The position numbers were made by a program, and so were the translations under genes. The notes under the pieces are model-generated. The model was not told where the DNA came from and made no database searches. It saw only the letters and a list, made by a program, of their open reading frames with translations. A DNA stretch of 64,000 nucleotides from Alphaproteobacteria bacterium (GTDB lineage: Bacteria > Myxococcota_A > UBA796 > CAJQPC01): NCBI GenBank assembly GCA_020632795.1, contig JACKEV010000010.1:124001-188000 (forward strand), given 5' to 3'. Of the stretch, positions 17,652 through 27,635 are shown one piece after another (the stretch's first letter is position 1; each line of letters starts with the position of its first letter).

Positions 17652-19438
17652 TGACATCCCGAACCGCGGCCCTTCATCTGCACTCCCTCATTCTTCTCTG
17701 CATCGGATGCGGTCCGGATCGAGACCACGACGGGTGGGCAGACCCGGCGGACTGCGAGCCCGAGCGCTACAGCATCCACCCTGGCGCCGACGACCTGACC
17801 CAGGACGGCATTGACCAGGACTGCGACGGCGTAGACGGCACAGACCTGGACGGTGACGGACAAGCCTCCCTGAGGAGCGGTGGCGCTGACTGTGATGATC
17901 AAGACGCCACCGTCTACGCGGGCGCCGAAGACATCTGCCTCAACGGCGTGAGGGAGGACTGTGACAAGCGCGACGCGCTACCTGGCCCGCACAAGCGCTT
18001 CTCCCGGCCGTTGACCTTGAGCGAGCAAAGCCTGCTGCTCCCTGGCTTGGAGGCCTACGGCTTCCACGGCCGCTCCGCGAGCGGCGCTGGAGACGCCGAC
18101 GGAGACGGGGTGGCCGGAGATGTACTGATCGGCGCGTTCAAGGTGGACGGATCCGCCACAGACAGCGGTGCGGCCTACCTCTACAGCGCTGTAGACCTGC
18201 GACAGGGCATCGCGTCACCGAGGACCACCATCGTCGGAGAGAACGCGCACGATCTGGCCGGGTTCGCGGTGGCCGGTCTCGGAGACGTCAACGGGGACGG
18301 CACCGACGATCTGCTCATCAGCGCGCACGCCTCGAGCATGGCCGCCGAAGGGGCCGGTGCTGTCTACCTGATCCTCGGGCCGGTGACCGGTGCGCAGTTG
18401 GACCTCGCGAACGCTCCCGTCAAGCTCCTTGGCCAGGACAGGTCCATGAACGTCGGCAGTCATCTGGCGAGCGCCGGAGATTTCAACGGCGACGGGCTTC
18501 AGGATCTTGCGGTCGACTCGGTATCCGGCATCAGATCCTACGGTGACGTGGCGGTGCTGTTGGGTTCGGAGGACTGGCACCCCGATGATCCCCTCACCAT
18601 CGGCTTCTCGGAAGCGGAGCTGAGCATCCGGGGCGACCTCTCCTGGCGGGAATCCGGAGCATGGTTCGCGCTGGCGTCGGCCGGGGACATCAACGGGGAT
18701 GGGCTGGACGACCTGCTCGTGGGCGCCACAAAGAGCGACAAATGCAGGGAGGCCGCCTGGGCTGGTGCGGCGGCCTTGTTCCTGGGCGACGAGCGCGCTG
18801 GGGGCCTGCTGTCCTGGCGCGACGCCGCCCTCCGAATGGAGGGCGTGAGCCCCGGAGACTGCGCCGGCTCGGCCGTGGCCGCAGGCGACCTGGACGGCGA
18901 CGGCTGGCCGGAGTTGGTGATCGGCGCTGAACGTGTCCACAGGGACGATCCCAAACAGTACAACGGGGCCGTCTACGTGGTGGACCTGGAAGAGGAGGGA
19001 ATGAACACGGAGGGGCCGTTGGCGATGACCTTGGACGACGCGACCGCGACCTGGTACGGCGAGCCGGGCGACGGGTCAGCGTCAGCGTTGCCCGGCGACG
19101 CTGCTGGGAAGTCCATCGCTGCGGTGCGACGCTGCGACGAGCGAGCAGACCTCCTGATCGGACGGCCAAAGGGTGGCGTCGACTCCGAAGGCGCGGCCAG
19201 CCTCGTCACCTACAGCGGACCGGGCACCTTCAACCTCACCGACCGAGGTGTTGACCTGCTCGGAAACACCGGCAGTTCCGAGACCGGCAACCATGTGGCG
19301 AGCGCGGGCGACGTTGACGGCGACGGCTGGGAAGACCTGCTCATCGGCGCACACCAGCTCCGGGGTGACCTGGACGGGGACGGTTCCTTTGGGGACAACG
19401 CGGTGGGCGGCGCCTACCTGCTGCTGACGGGTCCGTGA
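17651..19438 (+). CDS. FG-GAP propeller lipoprotein with one degenerate blade (4 of 4)
   Basis: The 595-residue protein has a lipobox 'LCIGC' and the modules 'DHDGWADPADCEPERYS' and 'DGIDQDCDGVDGTDLDGDGQ'. Six FG-GAP repeats have intact calcium loops. At the position of the sixth blade the loop is replaced by 'AVRRCDERADLLIGRP', which keeps the strand but loses the Asp ligands, so the propeller should still be seven-bladed with one non-metal-binding blade. It is the last gene of the unit; a decayed IS630 fragment begins 4 bp downstream, marking the edge of the conserved region. Confidence 0.85.
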   Translation: MTSRTAALHLHSLILLCIGCGPDRDHDGWADPADCEPERYSIHPGADDLTQDGIDQDCDGVDGTDLDGDGQASLRSGGADCDDQDATVYAGAEDICLNGVREDCDKRDALPGPHKRFSRPLTLSEQSLLLPGLEAYGFHGRSASGAGDADGDGVAGDVLIGAFKVDGSATDSGAAYLYSAVDLRQGIASPRTTIVGENAHDLAGFAVAGLGDVNGDGTDDLLISAHASSMAAEGAGAVYLILGPVTGAQLDLANAPVKLLGQDRSMNVGSHLASAGDFNGDGLQDLAVDSVSGIRSYGDVAVLLGSEDWHPDDPLTIGFSEAELSIRGDLSWRESGAWFALASAGDINGDGLDDLLVGATKSDKCREAAWAGAAALFLGDERAGGLLSWRDAALRMEGVSPGDCAGSAVAAGDLDGDGWPELVIGAERVHRDDPKQYNGAVYVVDLEEEGMNTEGPLAMTLDDATATWYGEPGDGSASALPGDAAGKSIAAVRRCDERADLLIGRPKGGVDSEGAASLVTYSGPGTFNLTDRGVDLLGNTGSSETGNHVASAGDVDGDGWEDLLIGAHQLRGDLDGDGSFGDNAVGGAYLLLTGP

Positions 19439-19441
19439 AGT

Positions 19442-19621
19442 TGCCCCGACCTCAGCCCCATCGAGATGACCATCTCCAAGATCAAAGCGCGCTTGGGAGG
19501 CATGAAGGCTCGAATCCTGGACCTGCTGGAGACCGTACTCCGAAGCGCCTGGGCAGCAATCACAACAGATGCAGGCGCGGCCTGGTTTCGGCACCACGGC
19601 TACCCGATGGCATCAAGTTGA
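19442..19621 (+). pseudogene. IS630-family transposase C-terminal remnant
   Basis: The frame reads 'PDLSPIEMTISKIKARLGG' and ends 'AAWFRHHGYPMASS' at a TGA. This is the typical IS630 DDE C-terminus (SPDLNPIE-x-x-x-S-K-x-K and the final FxxxGY). Only about 60 residues remain and there is no start codon. It lies directly after the propeller operon and before the small-lipoprotein island, so it marks an old insertion. Confidence 0.75.
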
Positions 19622-19637
19622 CGGTGGAATCCTGTAT

Positions 19638-19948
19638 TCAACAATACCTTCCGTAGACACAAATCACTTCCGCTCCCCTGACGTCTGCCGATTGGCAATA
19701 ACATATGCCTGCGTCAACGTTAAGGTTATACAAACAAACCTCGGCACACACGTCCAGCGGCAACGTACCCTCGACCCCACCCGTCACGATTCCCTCCTCC
19801 TCCAACCCTTCGGTCGACAGATAGACGGAGGCCGTCTCCCTGACGCCGAACTTGCACAACCATCCATCCCCAATTTCAAGGGAACCGTCATGCATACGAC
19901 AAGGAACGACCGGAATGTCATACGATGAGCCCTCTTGTCCCAGTTCAA
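19638..19948 (-). pseudogene. Small Cys-rich lipoprotein, frameshifted copy (copy A)
   Basis: The sequence aligns base for base with the gene at 22483-22794. Where that copy has 'cttgcagcaacc' (plus strand), this one has 'cttgcacaacc', a single-base loss near 19854. The signal peptide is in one frame (from a TTG at 19948, preceded by GGAGATG) and the mature domain ('LCKFGVRETASVYLSTEGL' ... 'GAEVICVYGRYC') in another. The Cys pattern of the family is kept after the shift, so the inactivation is probably recent. A sequencing error is the alternative. A conserved promoter segment lies upstream at 20161-20250. Confidence 0.65.
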
Positions 19949-20160
19949 GACCATCATCTCCATCCTTTATTCAGATCGCTCGGTCGCGTGCTCGTAGCGT
20001 GCCATGCAGGGCATGGACAGGCGGTTCGACTGGCGGGGATGGCCGGCCAGGGGCCACAGCAGCCTGAGGAGAGGTCTACACATCTGGAGCAGATGACCCC
20101 CACCCCACCGCGCGCGACTGCTCGCATCCAAGGGTCCTTTCATGCGTCTCGCTCCACCTT

Positions 20161-20250
20161 CGGGTCCTTCGCAGTATACCCGCTCCAACGGGGCGTCGTC
20201 GCCTGCGGATCCGCTGTTCTCATCGGGGACAGGCCCGCGCTCTTCGGGTC
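20161..20250 (-). repeat. Direct repeat upstream of lipoprotein genes (partner at 23149-23238)
   Basis: The first 69 bases match 23149-23217 at 62 positions, then similarity fades. Both copies lie 5' of a small Cys-rich lipoprotein gene on the minus strand, so the duplicated unit included regulatory DNA. Confidence 0.7.
20173..20178 (-). promoter_or_regulatory. Possible -10 element (TATACT) upstream of lipoprotein copy A
   Basis: Minus-strand TATACT sits in the duplicated segment. The second copy has TATGCT at the equivalent place (23166-23161). No good -35 hexamer is visible, so this rests on conservation and similarity to TATAAT only. Confidence 0.3.
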
Positions 20251-20316
20251 AGACCCCGGGATTCACAGTCCCGGCGATCAAGCGCCCGAATACTCCACGA
20301 ATCATGGTTCTCGAAG

Positions 20317-20652
20317 TCAGCAGATTTCTTCAACGTAGCAATCAAAATCAGCCCCCCCATCATCTGTCAAGAAAAATGCGCACTCCGTGGTCTCAATATT
20401 TGCGTGCTCTATACAAATTGACCGACAAACATCACCAGGTCCCGTACCCTCTGGGACCACAAATTCATAATCTATCGTCTCCAATTCCTCCGCCGACAGG
20501 TGAATGGTACTATACCTGGGTGGTCCCCAACCACAACAGGCTCCATTCGAAAATAGCGAGACCATCCACGTCATCCAGATTTGCCAATGAAAACGGGGCC
20601 GTGTCCTGACACTTCGACTTGATGTGTCGTTCGTTGACGAAATCCTGATCAT
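20317..20652 (-). CDS. Small Cys-rich lipoprotein (copy B, divergent)
   Basis: Up to 111 residues. A hydrophobic stretch 'FHWQIWMTWMVSLFSNGACC' ends in a lipobox-like NGAC. The mature part 'LSAEELETIDYEFVVPEGTG' continues to 'DVCRSICIEHANIETTEC' and 'GGADFDCYVEEIC'. The LSAEEL motif, the Cys spacing and a C-terminal Cys match the other three copies, though the YERYC tail is EEIC here. The start is uncertain: the ATG at 20652 or one at 20574 could be used, and neither has a strong Shine-Dalgarno. No function is known. Confidence 0.6.
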   Translation of the reverse strand: MIRISSTNDTSSRSVRTRPRFHWQIWMTWMVSLFSNGACCGWGPPRYSTIHLSAEELETIDYEFVVPEGTGPGDVCRSICIEHANIETTECAFFLTDDGGADFDCYVEEIC

Positions 20653-20673
20653 CGTCTACCTCCGCCCACCTCT

Positions 20674-20948
20674 CTACCACACCGCATCCCGACACAACAC
20701 TGCCGCCTCTCCAACCCACCACGGCATGAACCGCTGCCAGTCCTCCGCCCGCAGGAACCCCAACACCAGGGGCGCTGAGGCCACGCCCGGAGGCACCGGA
20801 AGGCTGGCGGTCCAACGAAATCCCCGCTCGATGCGGTCCAGGGCGTCGGCGAACACCGCGGCCCACGCCAGATACTCGTTCCATGCGTCGCGCTCCACGA
20901 TCCGGTGTTGGAAGAAACGTACCGCCTCCCGCAGGGTGTTGGCATCCC
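20674..20948 (-). pseudogene. 3' part of a gene cut by the IS4-family element
   Basis: The frame reads 'GDANTLREAVRFFQHRIVER' and continues through 'WNEYLAWAAVFADALDRIER' to 'VGEAAVLCRDAVW' at the stop (20674). Composition and codon usage look genuine. The frame runs into the left inverted repeat of the insertion sequence at 20949, so the original N-terminus is missing; the remaining reading frame could restart inside the IS end. No family was recognised. Confidence 0.45.
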
Positions 20949-22300
20949 CCTGAGTGATCCCCTCATCTCCCAAGCCCCCCATGTCGTGGCGCATCGCTCT
21001 TCCGAAACCCCGTTGACCTGGGCGTCCTTGAGGATCATGCTGCCGGCTCCCGACACCATGGAGCCCACATGTCCTCGTCCTCTTCCCGCCGCCGCGCCCG
21101 TGAGGCGGGCGCTCGCCGCAAGGCCATCTCTCGCGCGCAGGCGATGTCCGCCAAGCAGGTCCACGGCTTCGTGGACGAGTTGTTCGGCGAGGACCTGCAC
21201 GCCAAGCGGGTCGGCACGCTGGCGGATGGGACGTTGGGGGTGCTGCACGCCGCGTCGCTGGGCATCCACGCCATCGGCCGGGGTCTCGCGTCGGCCAAGG
21301 GTCTTTCGGACAAGCACGCGGTCAAGCAGGTGGACCGCTGCATCGGCAACGAGGCCATCGACGTGGAGCCGCTGCAGACCCGGCTGGTGAAACGTCTGCT
21401 CGCAGGCCGGGAGGAAGCCACGGTGAACTTGGACTGGACGGAGTTCGACAAGGACGACCAGTCCACGCTGATGCTGAGTCTGCAGACCTCGCACGGTCGC
21501 GCCCAGCCCCTGATGTGGAAGACCGTGGTGAAGTCCGAGCTGGCCGGCCAGATGAACGACCACGAGGACGCCCTGCTGACGCGCTTCGCAGCGGCGGTAC
21601 CCGAGGGCGTCCGCGTGACCGTCGTCGCAGACCGAGGCTTCGGCGATCAGGCGCTCTTCGACTTCCTGTCCGAGTTGGGCTTGGACTACATCATCCGCAT
21701 TCGAGGGTGCATCCACGTCACCGACAAGACTGGGGAGACGAAGCGCGCCGACGCCTGGGTCGGCAAGGGGGGCCGCCTCCGCGCCCTGCCCGAGGCCCGG
21801 GTCACAGACGACAAGACACCCGTGGGTGTGGTCGTCGTCGTGCGCGACAAGGGCATGAAGGACACCTGGTGCCTCGTCGCCAGCGACCCCGAGTGGCGAG
21901 GCGCCGACGTCAAGCGCCGATACGGCAAGCGCTTCTCCTGCGAGGAGACCTTCCGCGACCTCAAGGACCCTCGCTTCGGCTTCGGACTCCGTCACACCCG
22001 CCTCTCCAGCCCCTTGCGTCGCGATCGCCTCATCTTGCTGGCCGTCCTCGCACAGGCACTCCTCACCTTGCTCGGGGAGGCCGGCGAGGCCGTCGGCCTC
22101 GACCGCGTCCTCAAGACCAACACCTCCAGACGACGCACCATGTCCCTCCTTCGACAGGGGATGCGGTGGTACGAACGCATCGGGACCATGCCCGAGGAGT
22201 GGCTCCTCGCGCTCATGACCTCCTTCGAGAGGATGCTGCGGGAAGACACTTTGTTTCAGGGATTTCTCGGGCTGGAGGCAGAATGAGGGGATGCTTCAGG
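20949..22300 (+). mobile_element. IS4-family insertion sequence
   Basis: About 1.35 kb. The ends are imperfect inverted repeats: left CCTGAGTGATCCCCTCAT at 20949, right (reverse complement) CCTGAAGCATCCCCTCAT ending at 22300, about 15 of 18 matches. I did not find a clean target-site duplication, so the exact ends may be a few bases out. It carries one transposase gene and splits the island of small lipoprotein genes. Confidence 0.65.
21069..22286 (+). CDS. IS4-family DDE transposase
   Basis: The 405-residue protein has the IS4 catalytic signatures in order: 'VNLDWTEFDKDD' (Asp122), 'VVADRGFGDQALFDFL' and 'YGKRFSCEETFRDLKDPRFG', which is the Y-x2-R-x3-E-x6-K motif of the family. The N-terminus is basic and helical. 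The reading frame is intact, so the element may still be active. It is oriented opposite to the lipoprotein genes that flank it. Confidence 0.9.
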   Translation: MSSSSSRRRAREAGARRKAISRAQAMSAKQVHGFVDELFGEDLHAKRVGTLADGTLGVLHAASLGIHAIGRGLASAKGLSDKHAVKQVDRCIGNEAIDVEPLQTRLVKRLLAGREEATVNLDWTEFDKDDQSTLMLSLQTSHGRAQPLMWKTVVKSELAGQMNDHEDALLTRFAAAVPEGVRVTVVADRGFGDQALFDFLSELGLDYIIRIRGCIHVTDKTGETKRADAWVGKGGRLRALPEARVTDDKTPVGVVVVVRDKGMKDTWCLVASDPEWRGADVKRRYGKRFSCEETFRDLKDPRFGFGLRHTRLSSPLRRDRLILLAVLAQALLTLLGEAGEAVGLDRVLKTNTSRRRTMSLLRQGMRWYERIGTMPEEWLLALMTSFERMLREDTLFQGFLGLEAE

Positions 22301-22482
22301 ACGCCACATCCTCTCTGAAAAGGGCCTCAGCACCCCCGACTCGTTCCGTTTGGGTGACAGTGGTTTCCAAAAAAACCACTACACAATCAGCACCAACACA
22401 TGGCGATTCAAGAACGTGCAGGAGGTGGCCCGACCAAGTCGGAAGAGGCCGAGACTACTCGGTAACATCCGGGTACTTTCAC

Positions 22483-22794
22483 TCAACAATACCTTTCGTA
22501 AACACAGGTGATCTCCGCTCCCGAATGATCCGCAGAGTGGTAGCAACACAACTCCGTGTCGATACCAATATATTCATCACATACACTCACGCAAACTTCC
22601 AGCGGCAAGGTTCCTTCAACCCCAGTCGGAGCAATTTCGTCTTGCTCCAGTTCCTCGGTAGACAGGAAGAAGGTGCTCGTTTCCCGAACGCCGAACTTGC
22701 AGCAACCATCCGTCCCCATGTTCAGGGGAATCGTCATGCATACGATAAGGAACGACCTGATTGTCGTACGATGAGCCCACTTGTCCCAACTCAT
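22483..22794 (-). CDS. Small Cys-rich lipoprotein (copy D)
   Basis: The ATG at 22794 is preceded by GGAGGTG and begins 'MSWDKWAHRTTIRSFLIVCM'. A lipobox-like 'GTDGC' leads to the mature start 'CCKFGVRETSTFFLSTEELE'. The 103-residue product has Cys clusters 'VCVSVCDEYIGIDTELCCYH' and the end 'GAEITCVYERYC'. It is the intact sister of copy A, which has lost one base. Conservation of the Cys pattern suggests a disulphide-stabilised surface protein; no known family was recognised. The next copy begins 42 bp upstream on the same strand, so the two are probably one operon. Confidence 0.7.
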   Translation of the reverse strand: MSWDKWAHRTTIRSFLIVCMTIPLNMGTDGCCKFGVRETSTFFLSTEELEQDEIAPTGVEGTLPLEVCVSVCDEYIGIDTELCCYHSADHSGAEITCVYERYC

Positions 22795-22835
22795 GATGTT
22801 CACCTCCATCGACTACGTGCGCTGTATGTGTTCCA

Positions 22836-23120
22836 TCAACAGTACCGTTCATAATAACAGGTGACGTCCGCGCCACCGTCGGCGGTCCTGATGTACACGC
22901 AATCGTCTGAAGTGATGTGCACATAATCTCCACACAACACCTCGCAAACGTACGGTGGAGGAACGCCATTGTCGTCGTTGAATCTATTGTCAACTTCGTC
23001 CAGCTCTTCAGCCGAGAGGTAGGCTGTCTTCTCCTCCCATACTCCGAACTTGCAGCACCCCGCCAGCACGACGGTCATCAGGCCCCATGCGATGGCGACC
23101 ATCCTGGGTGTTCCTTCCAT
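22836..23120 (-). CDS. Small Cys-rich lipoprotein (copy C)
   Basis: The ATG at 23120 has an AGGAGGTTGAGG upstream. The signal peptide 'MEGTPRMVAIAWGLMTVVLA' is followed by 'GCC', a canonical lipobox. The mature part reads 'CCKFGVWEEKTAYLSAEELD', then 'PPYVCEVLCGDYVHITSDDC', and ends 'GGADVTCYYERYC'. At 94 residues it is the cleanest member of the family and the best query for a search. A conserved upstream segment with TATGCT at 23166-23161 probably drives it and copy D. Confidence 0.75.
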   Translation of the reverse strand: MEGTPRMVAIAWGLMTVVLAGCCKFGVWEEKTAYLSAEELDEVDNRFNDDNGVPPPYVCEVLCGDYVHITSDDCVYIRTADGGADVTCYYERYC

Positions 23121-23148
23121 CCTCAACCTCCTGACGACCTGTCCTGGT

Positions 23149-23238
23149 CGGGTCCCTCGCAGCATACCCGCTCCGACGGGGCCTCGTCGCCCGCGGATCC
23201 GCCGATCTCATCGGGGAGAGACCTGCGCTCCTCGGCTG
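23149..23238 (-). repeat. Direct repeat upstream of lipoprotein copy C (partner at 20161-20250)
   Basis: See the partner entry. Here the segment ends about 29 bp before the copy C start codon, so the likely -10 (TATGCT, 23166-23161) lies about 40 bp upstream of the gene. Confidence 0.7.
23161..23166 (-). promoter_or_regulatory. Possible -10 element (TATGCT) upstream of lipoprotein copy C
   Basis: Conserved position in the duplicated segment and suitable distance from the ribosome-binding site. No recognisable -35 box. Confidence 0.35.
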
Positions 23239-23336
23239 GATCTCAAGAGTGCCGGGTGAACCGGGATCTGTGTACTGTGCGTCACGATGACCTCACACAG
23301 AACTCAAATCAAACTCAGTCGCTGGCCCCTCCCCCC

Positions 23337-25631
23337 TCAACACGCCCGCGTCGGATCCCCCCGCACCCTCGGCGCGTCAAATGCCTCCTCCCGCGGATCC
23401 CCGTCCGCGTAGAACGCCTGGATCGCCGACCAGGCCTCGCTCGCCGTCTCCACCACGGTGAAGAGCCCGGCGTCGGGGTCGTCGATCGTGCCCTCGTCCG
23501 CCAGAAAGCCCGCGTCGAAGCAGCCCTTCCAGAACGCCGTGCCCACCAGCACCACCGGGATGCGGGGCATCTTGCCGGTCTGGATGAGACACAATGCGTC
23601 GAACAGCTCGTCCAGGGTGCCGAAGCCCCCGGGGAAGGCCACCAGGGCCCGGGTGCGCATCAGGAAGTGCATCTTGCGCAGGGCGAAGTAGCGGAACTGG
23701 AAGCACAGGCCCGGCGTGATGTAGGGGTTGGGGAACTGCTCCCGGGGCAGGGTGATGTTCAGGCCCACGGAGGGCGCGCCCAGCTCCCAGGCGCCCCGGT
23801 TGGCGGCCTCCATCACGCCGGGGCCGCCGCCGGTAACCACCACCGCGCGCACGTCGGGGGCGATGTCCTCGGTGGCGACCAGGCGCCCGAGGGCGCGGGC
23901 CTCTTCGTAGTACATCGCCTTGGCGGCCAGGCGCTGGGCCACCGCGACGGCCCGCTCGTCCCCGGACTCCTTGGCGGCGTCCAGCCGGCGGCGGGCCTCG
24001 GCGGCACCCCGCACGCGGGTGCCCCCGAAGACCACGACCGTGTCGGATATCCCCGCCGCCTCCATGGCCAGGTGCGGCTTGAGGTACTCCAGCATCAGCC
24101 GCGCCGGGCGCAGGGCGTCCTGGTCCAGGAAGTCCACGTCCTGGTCGGCGCGCAGGTAGGCGGGGCTCTCCATCAAGGCCTGGACCCGGGCGGCCTCCGC
24201 CTCGGACAACCCGGCCGGCAGCGCGGGCGCGGGGGCCTCCACCGAGGGCAGCCGGGGCACCGGGGCGGACTCGGACAGGCTCACCGTCTGCCCATAGGAC
24301 GGGATGCGCACCGTCCAGCCGAAGTGGTCGCGGATCTTGCGGCGCAGGGCGTCGGCGGCGTGGGGCTCGCCGTGGTTGAGCATCACCGTGCGGGGCGCCC
24401 CGGGCAGCCCGCGCAGCCACGCCAGCAGCTCGGCCTGGTCGGCGTGGGCCGAGAGGCCGTCGATGCGCGCGACGTGACACTGCACCGGGATGTCCCGCCC
24501 GTGGACCCGCACCTCGGGGGCTCCGCCGAGGAGGGCGGCGCCCCGGGTGCCCGGCGCCTGATAGCCCACGAAGAGGATGGTGTTCTGCTCGCCCGGCGCC
24601 AGGCGCTTGAGGTGGTGCAGCACCCGCCCGCCGGTGAGCATGCCGCTGGCCGAGACCAGCACGTAGGGGCCGGGCTGGTCGGCCAGGGCCATGGACTCGT
24701 CGGCGCTGTGCAGGAGCCGGGTCTGCCGCCACGACGACGCGGCCTCCTCTTCCGAAAGCCGGTGCTGATCGAGGTTCTTGAGGTACAGCTCCGTGGTGTC
24801 CACCGCCATCGGGCTGTCGAGGTAGATGGGGATCGGCGGGATCTCCTCGCGCTGCTGGAGCAGCTCCAGGGCGTAGAGCAGCACCTGGGAGCGCCCCACC
24901 GCGAACGCCGGCACCAGCAGCACGCCACCACGCTCGGCCGTCTCGTTGACCACCTGGGCCAGCCGCTTGAGCACGTCCTCGTCGCCGTGCAGGCGGTCGC
25001 CGTAGGTGGACTCCAGCACGAGGTGGTCCACCGGCGCATCGGGGTGGGTCGGAGGCCGCATGATCAGGTCGTCGGGCCGCCCCAGGTCCCCGCTGAACAG
25101 CACGCTGCCGTCCTTGTCGCGCAGGATCGCCATCGACGCGCCCAGGATGTGCCCGGCGGGCAGCAGGGTGGCGCTCAGGCCCTGGCCCAGGTCCACCGGC
25201 GCGCCCCAGCCCACCGGCTTGAGGTGCGCCAGCGCGGCGCGGGCCTCGTCCTGGGTGTAGAGGGGCAGCGCGGGGTCGTGCCGGGACCAGCCCTCGCGGT
25301 TGGCCTGCTCAGCGTCCAGCTCGAAGATGTGGGCGGCGTCCACCCACAACAGCGCGCAGAGGTCGGCGGTGGCCTGGGTGCAGTACACCGGCCCCTTGAA
25401 GCCCGAGCACACCAGCCGGGGGATCCAGCCGCTGTGGTCGAGGTGGGCGTGGGTCAGCACCACCGCGTCGATGGTCCGGGCCCGGACCGGCAGGTCCTCC
25501 CAGTTGCGGAGCCGCAGCTCCTTGAAGCCCTGAAACAAACCGCAGTCCACCAGGACCCGCCGCCCGCCGGATTCGACGAGGGTTCGGGAGCCGGTGACCG
25601 TCTCTGCGCCGCCGAGGAATTGAAGTCGCAT
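23337..25631 (-). CDS. Fusion of metallo-beta-lactamase/beta-CASP nuclease and LOG (lysine decarboxylase-like) domain
   Basis: The 764-residue protein starts 'MRLQFLGGAETVTGSRTLVE', as in prokaryotic CPSF/Ysh1-like proteins. Residues 60-66 hold the zinc motif HAHLDH. Beta-CASP features follow ('ESTYGDRLH', 'YLDSPMA', 'SASGMLTGGRVLHHL', 'DGLSAHADQAELL'). From about residue 530 a Rossmann-like LOG domain begins ('VVVFGGTRVRG'), with GGGPGVMEA at 601-609 and PGGFGTLDEL at 667-676, the nucleotide-5'-monophosphate phosphoribohydrolase signature. A linker of about 70 residues separates the two. The likely roles are RNA cleavage and nucleotide hydrolysis; the combined substrate is unknown. It lies 31 bp downstream of the S9 peptidase gene. 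Confidence 0.85.
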   Translation of the reverse strand: MRLQFLGGAETVTGSRTLVESGGRRVLVDCGLFQGFKELRLRNWEDLPVRARTIDAVVLTHAHLDHSGWIPRLVCSGFKGPVYCTQATADLCALLWVDAAHIFELDAEQANREGWSRHDPALPLYTQDEARAALAHLKPVGWGAPVDLGQGLSATLLPAGHILGASMAILRDKDGSVLFSGDLGRPDDLIMRPPTHPDAPVDHLVLESTYGDRLHGDEDVLKRLAQVVNETAERGGVLLVPAFAVGRSQVLLYALELLQQREEIPPIPIYLDSPMAVDTTELYLKNLDQHRLSEEEAASSWRQTRLLHSADESMALADQPGPYVLVSASGMLTGGRVLHHLKRLAPGEQNTILFVGYQAPGTRGAALLGGAPEVRVHGRDIPVQCHVARIDGLSAHADQAELLAWLRGLPGAPRTVMLNHGEPHAADALRRKIRDHFGWTVRIPSYGQTVSLSESAPVPRLPSVEAPAPALPAGLSEAEAARVQALMESPAYLRADQDVDFLDQDALRPARLMLEYLKPHLAMEAAGISDTVVVFGGTRVRGAAEARRRLDAAKESGDERAVAVAQRLAAKAMYYEEARALGRLVATEDIAPDVRAVVVTGGGPGVMEAANRGAWELGAPSVGLNITLPREQFPNPYITPGLCFQFRYFALRKMHFLMRTRALVAFPGGFGTLDELFDALCLIQTGKMPRIPVVLVGTAFWKGCFDAGFLADEGTIDDPDAGLFTVVETASEAWSAIQAFYADGDPREEAFDAPRVRGDPTRAC

Positions 25632-25662
25632 CCCATCCTGGTACCCGAAAGGGGCCGGCGGT

Positions 25663-27549
<1,887 letters not shown>

Positions 27550-27635
27550 CGGGTCCCCCGGAGCGCGTGAGAGAGAGGTCCACCCCTGTTATCCCGCGTG
27601 TGGCTCACCTGCGGCGCGCGGATCGCCGGCCGACG

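Larger units (their letters stand above)
19949..20316. other. Region between lipoprotein copies A and B
   Basis: No convincing gene. A 58-codon minus-strand frame (20143-19967) with a GGTGGAG upstream could encode a small leader protein but has no recognisable feature. Positions 20161-20250 are a near-copy of 23149-23238 (see repeat entry) and carry the likely promoter of copy A. Confidence 0.4.
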
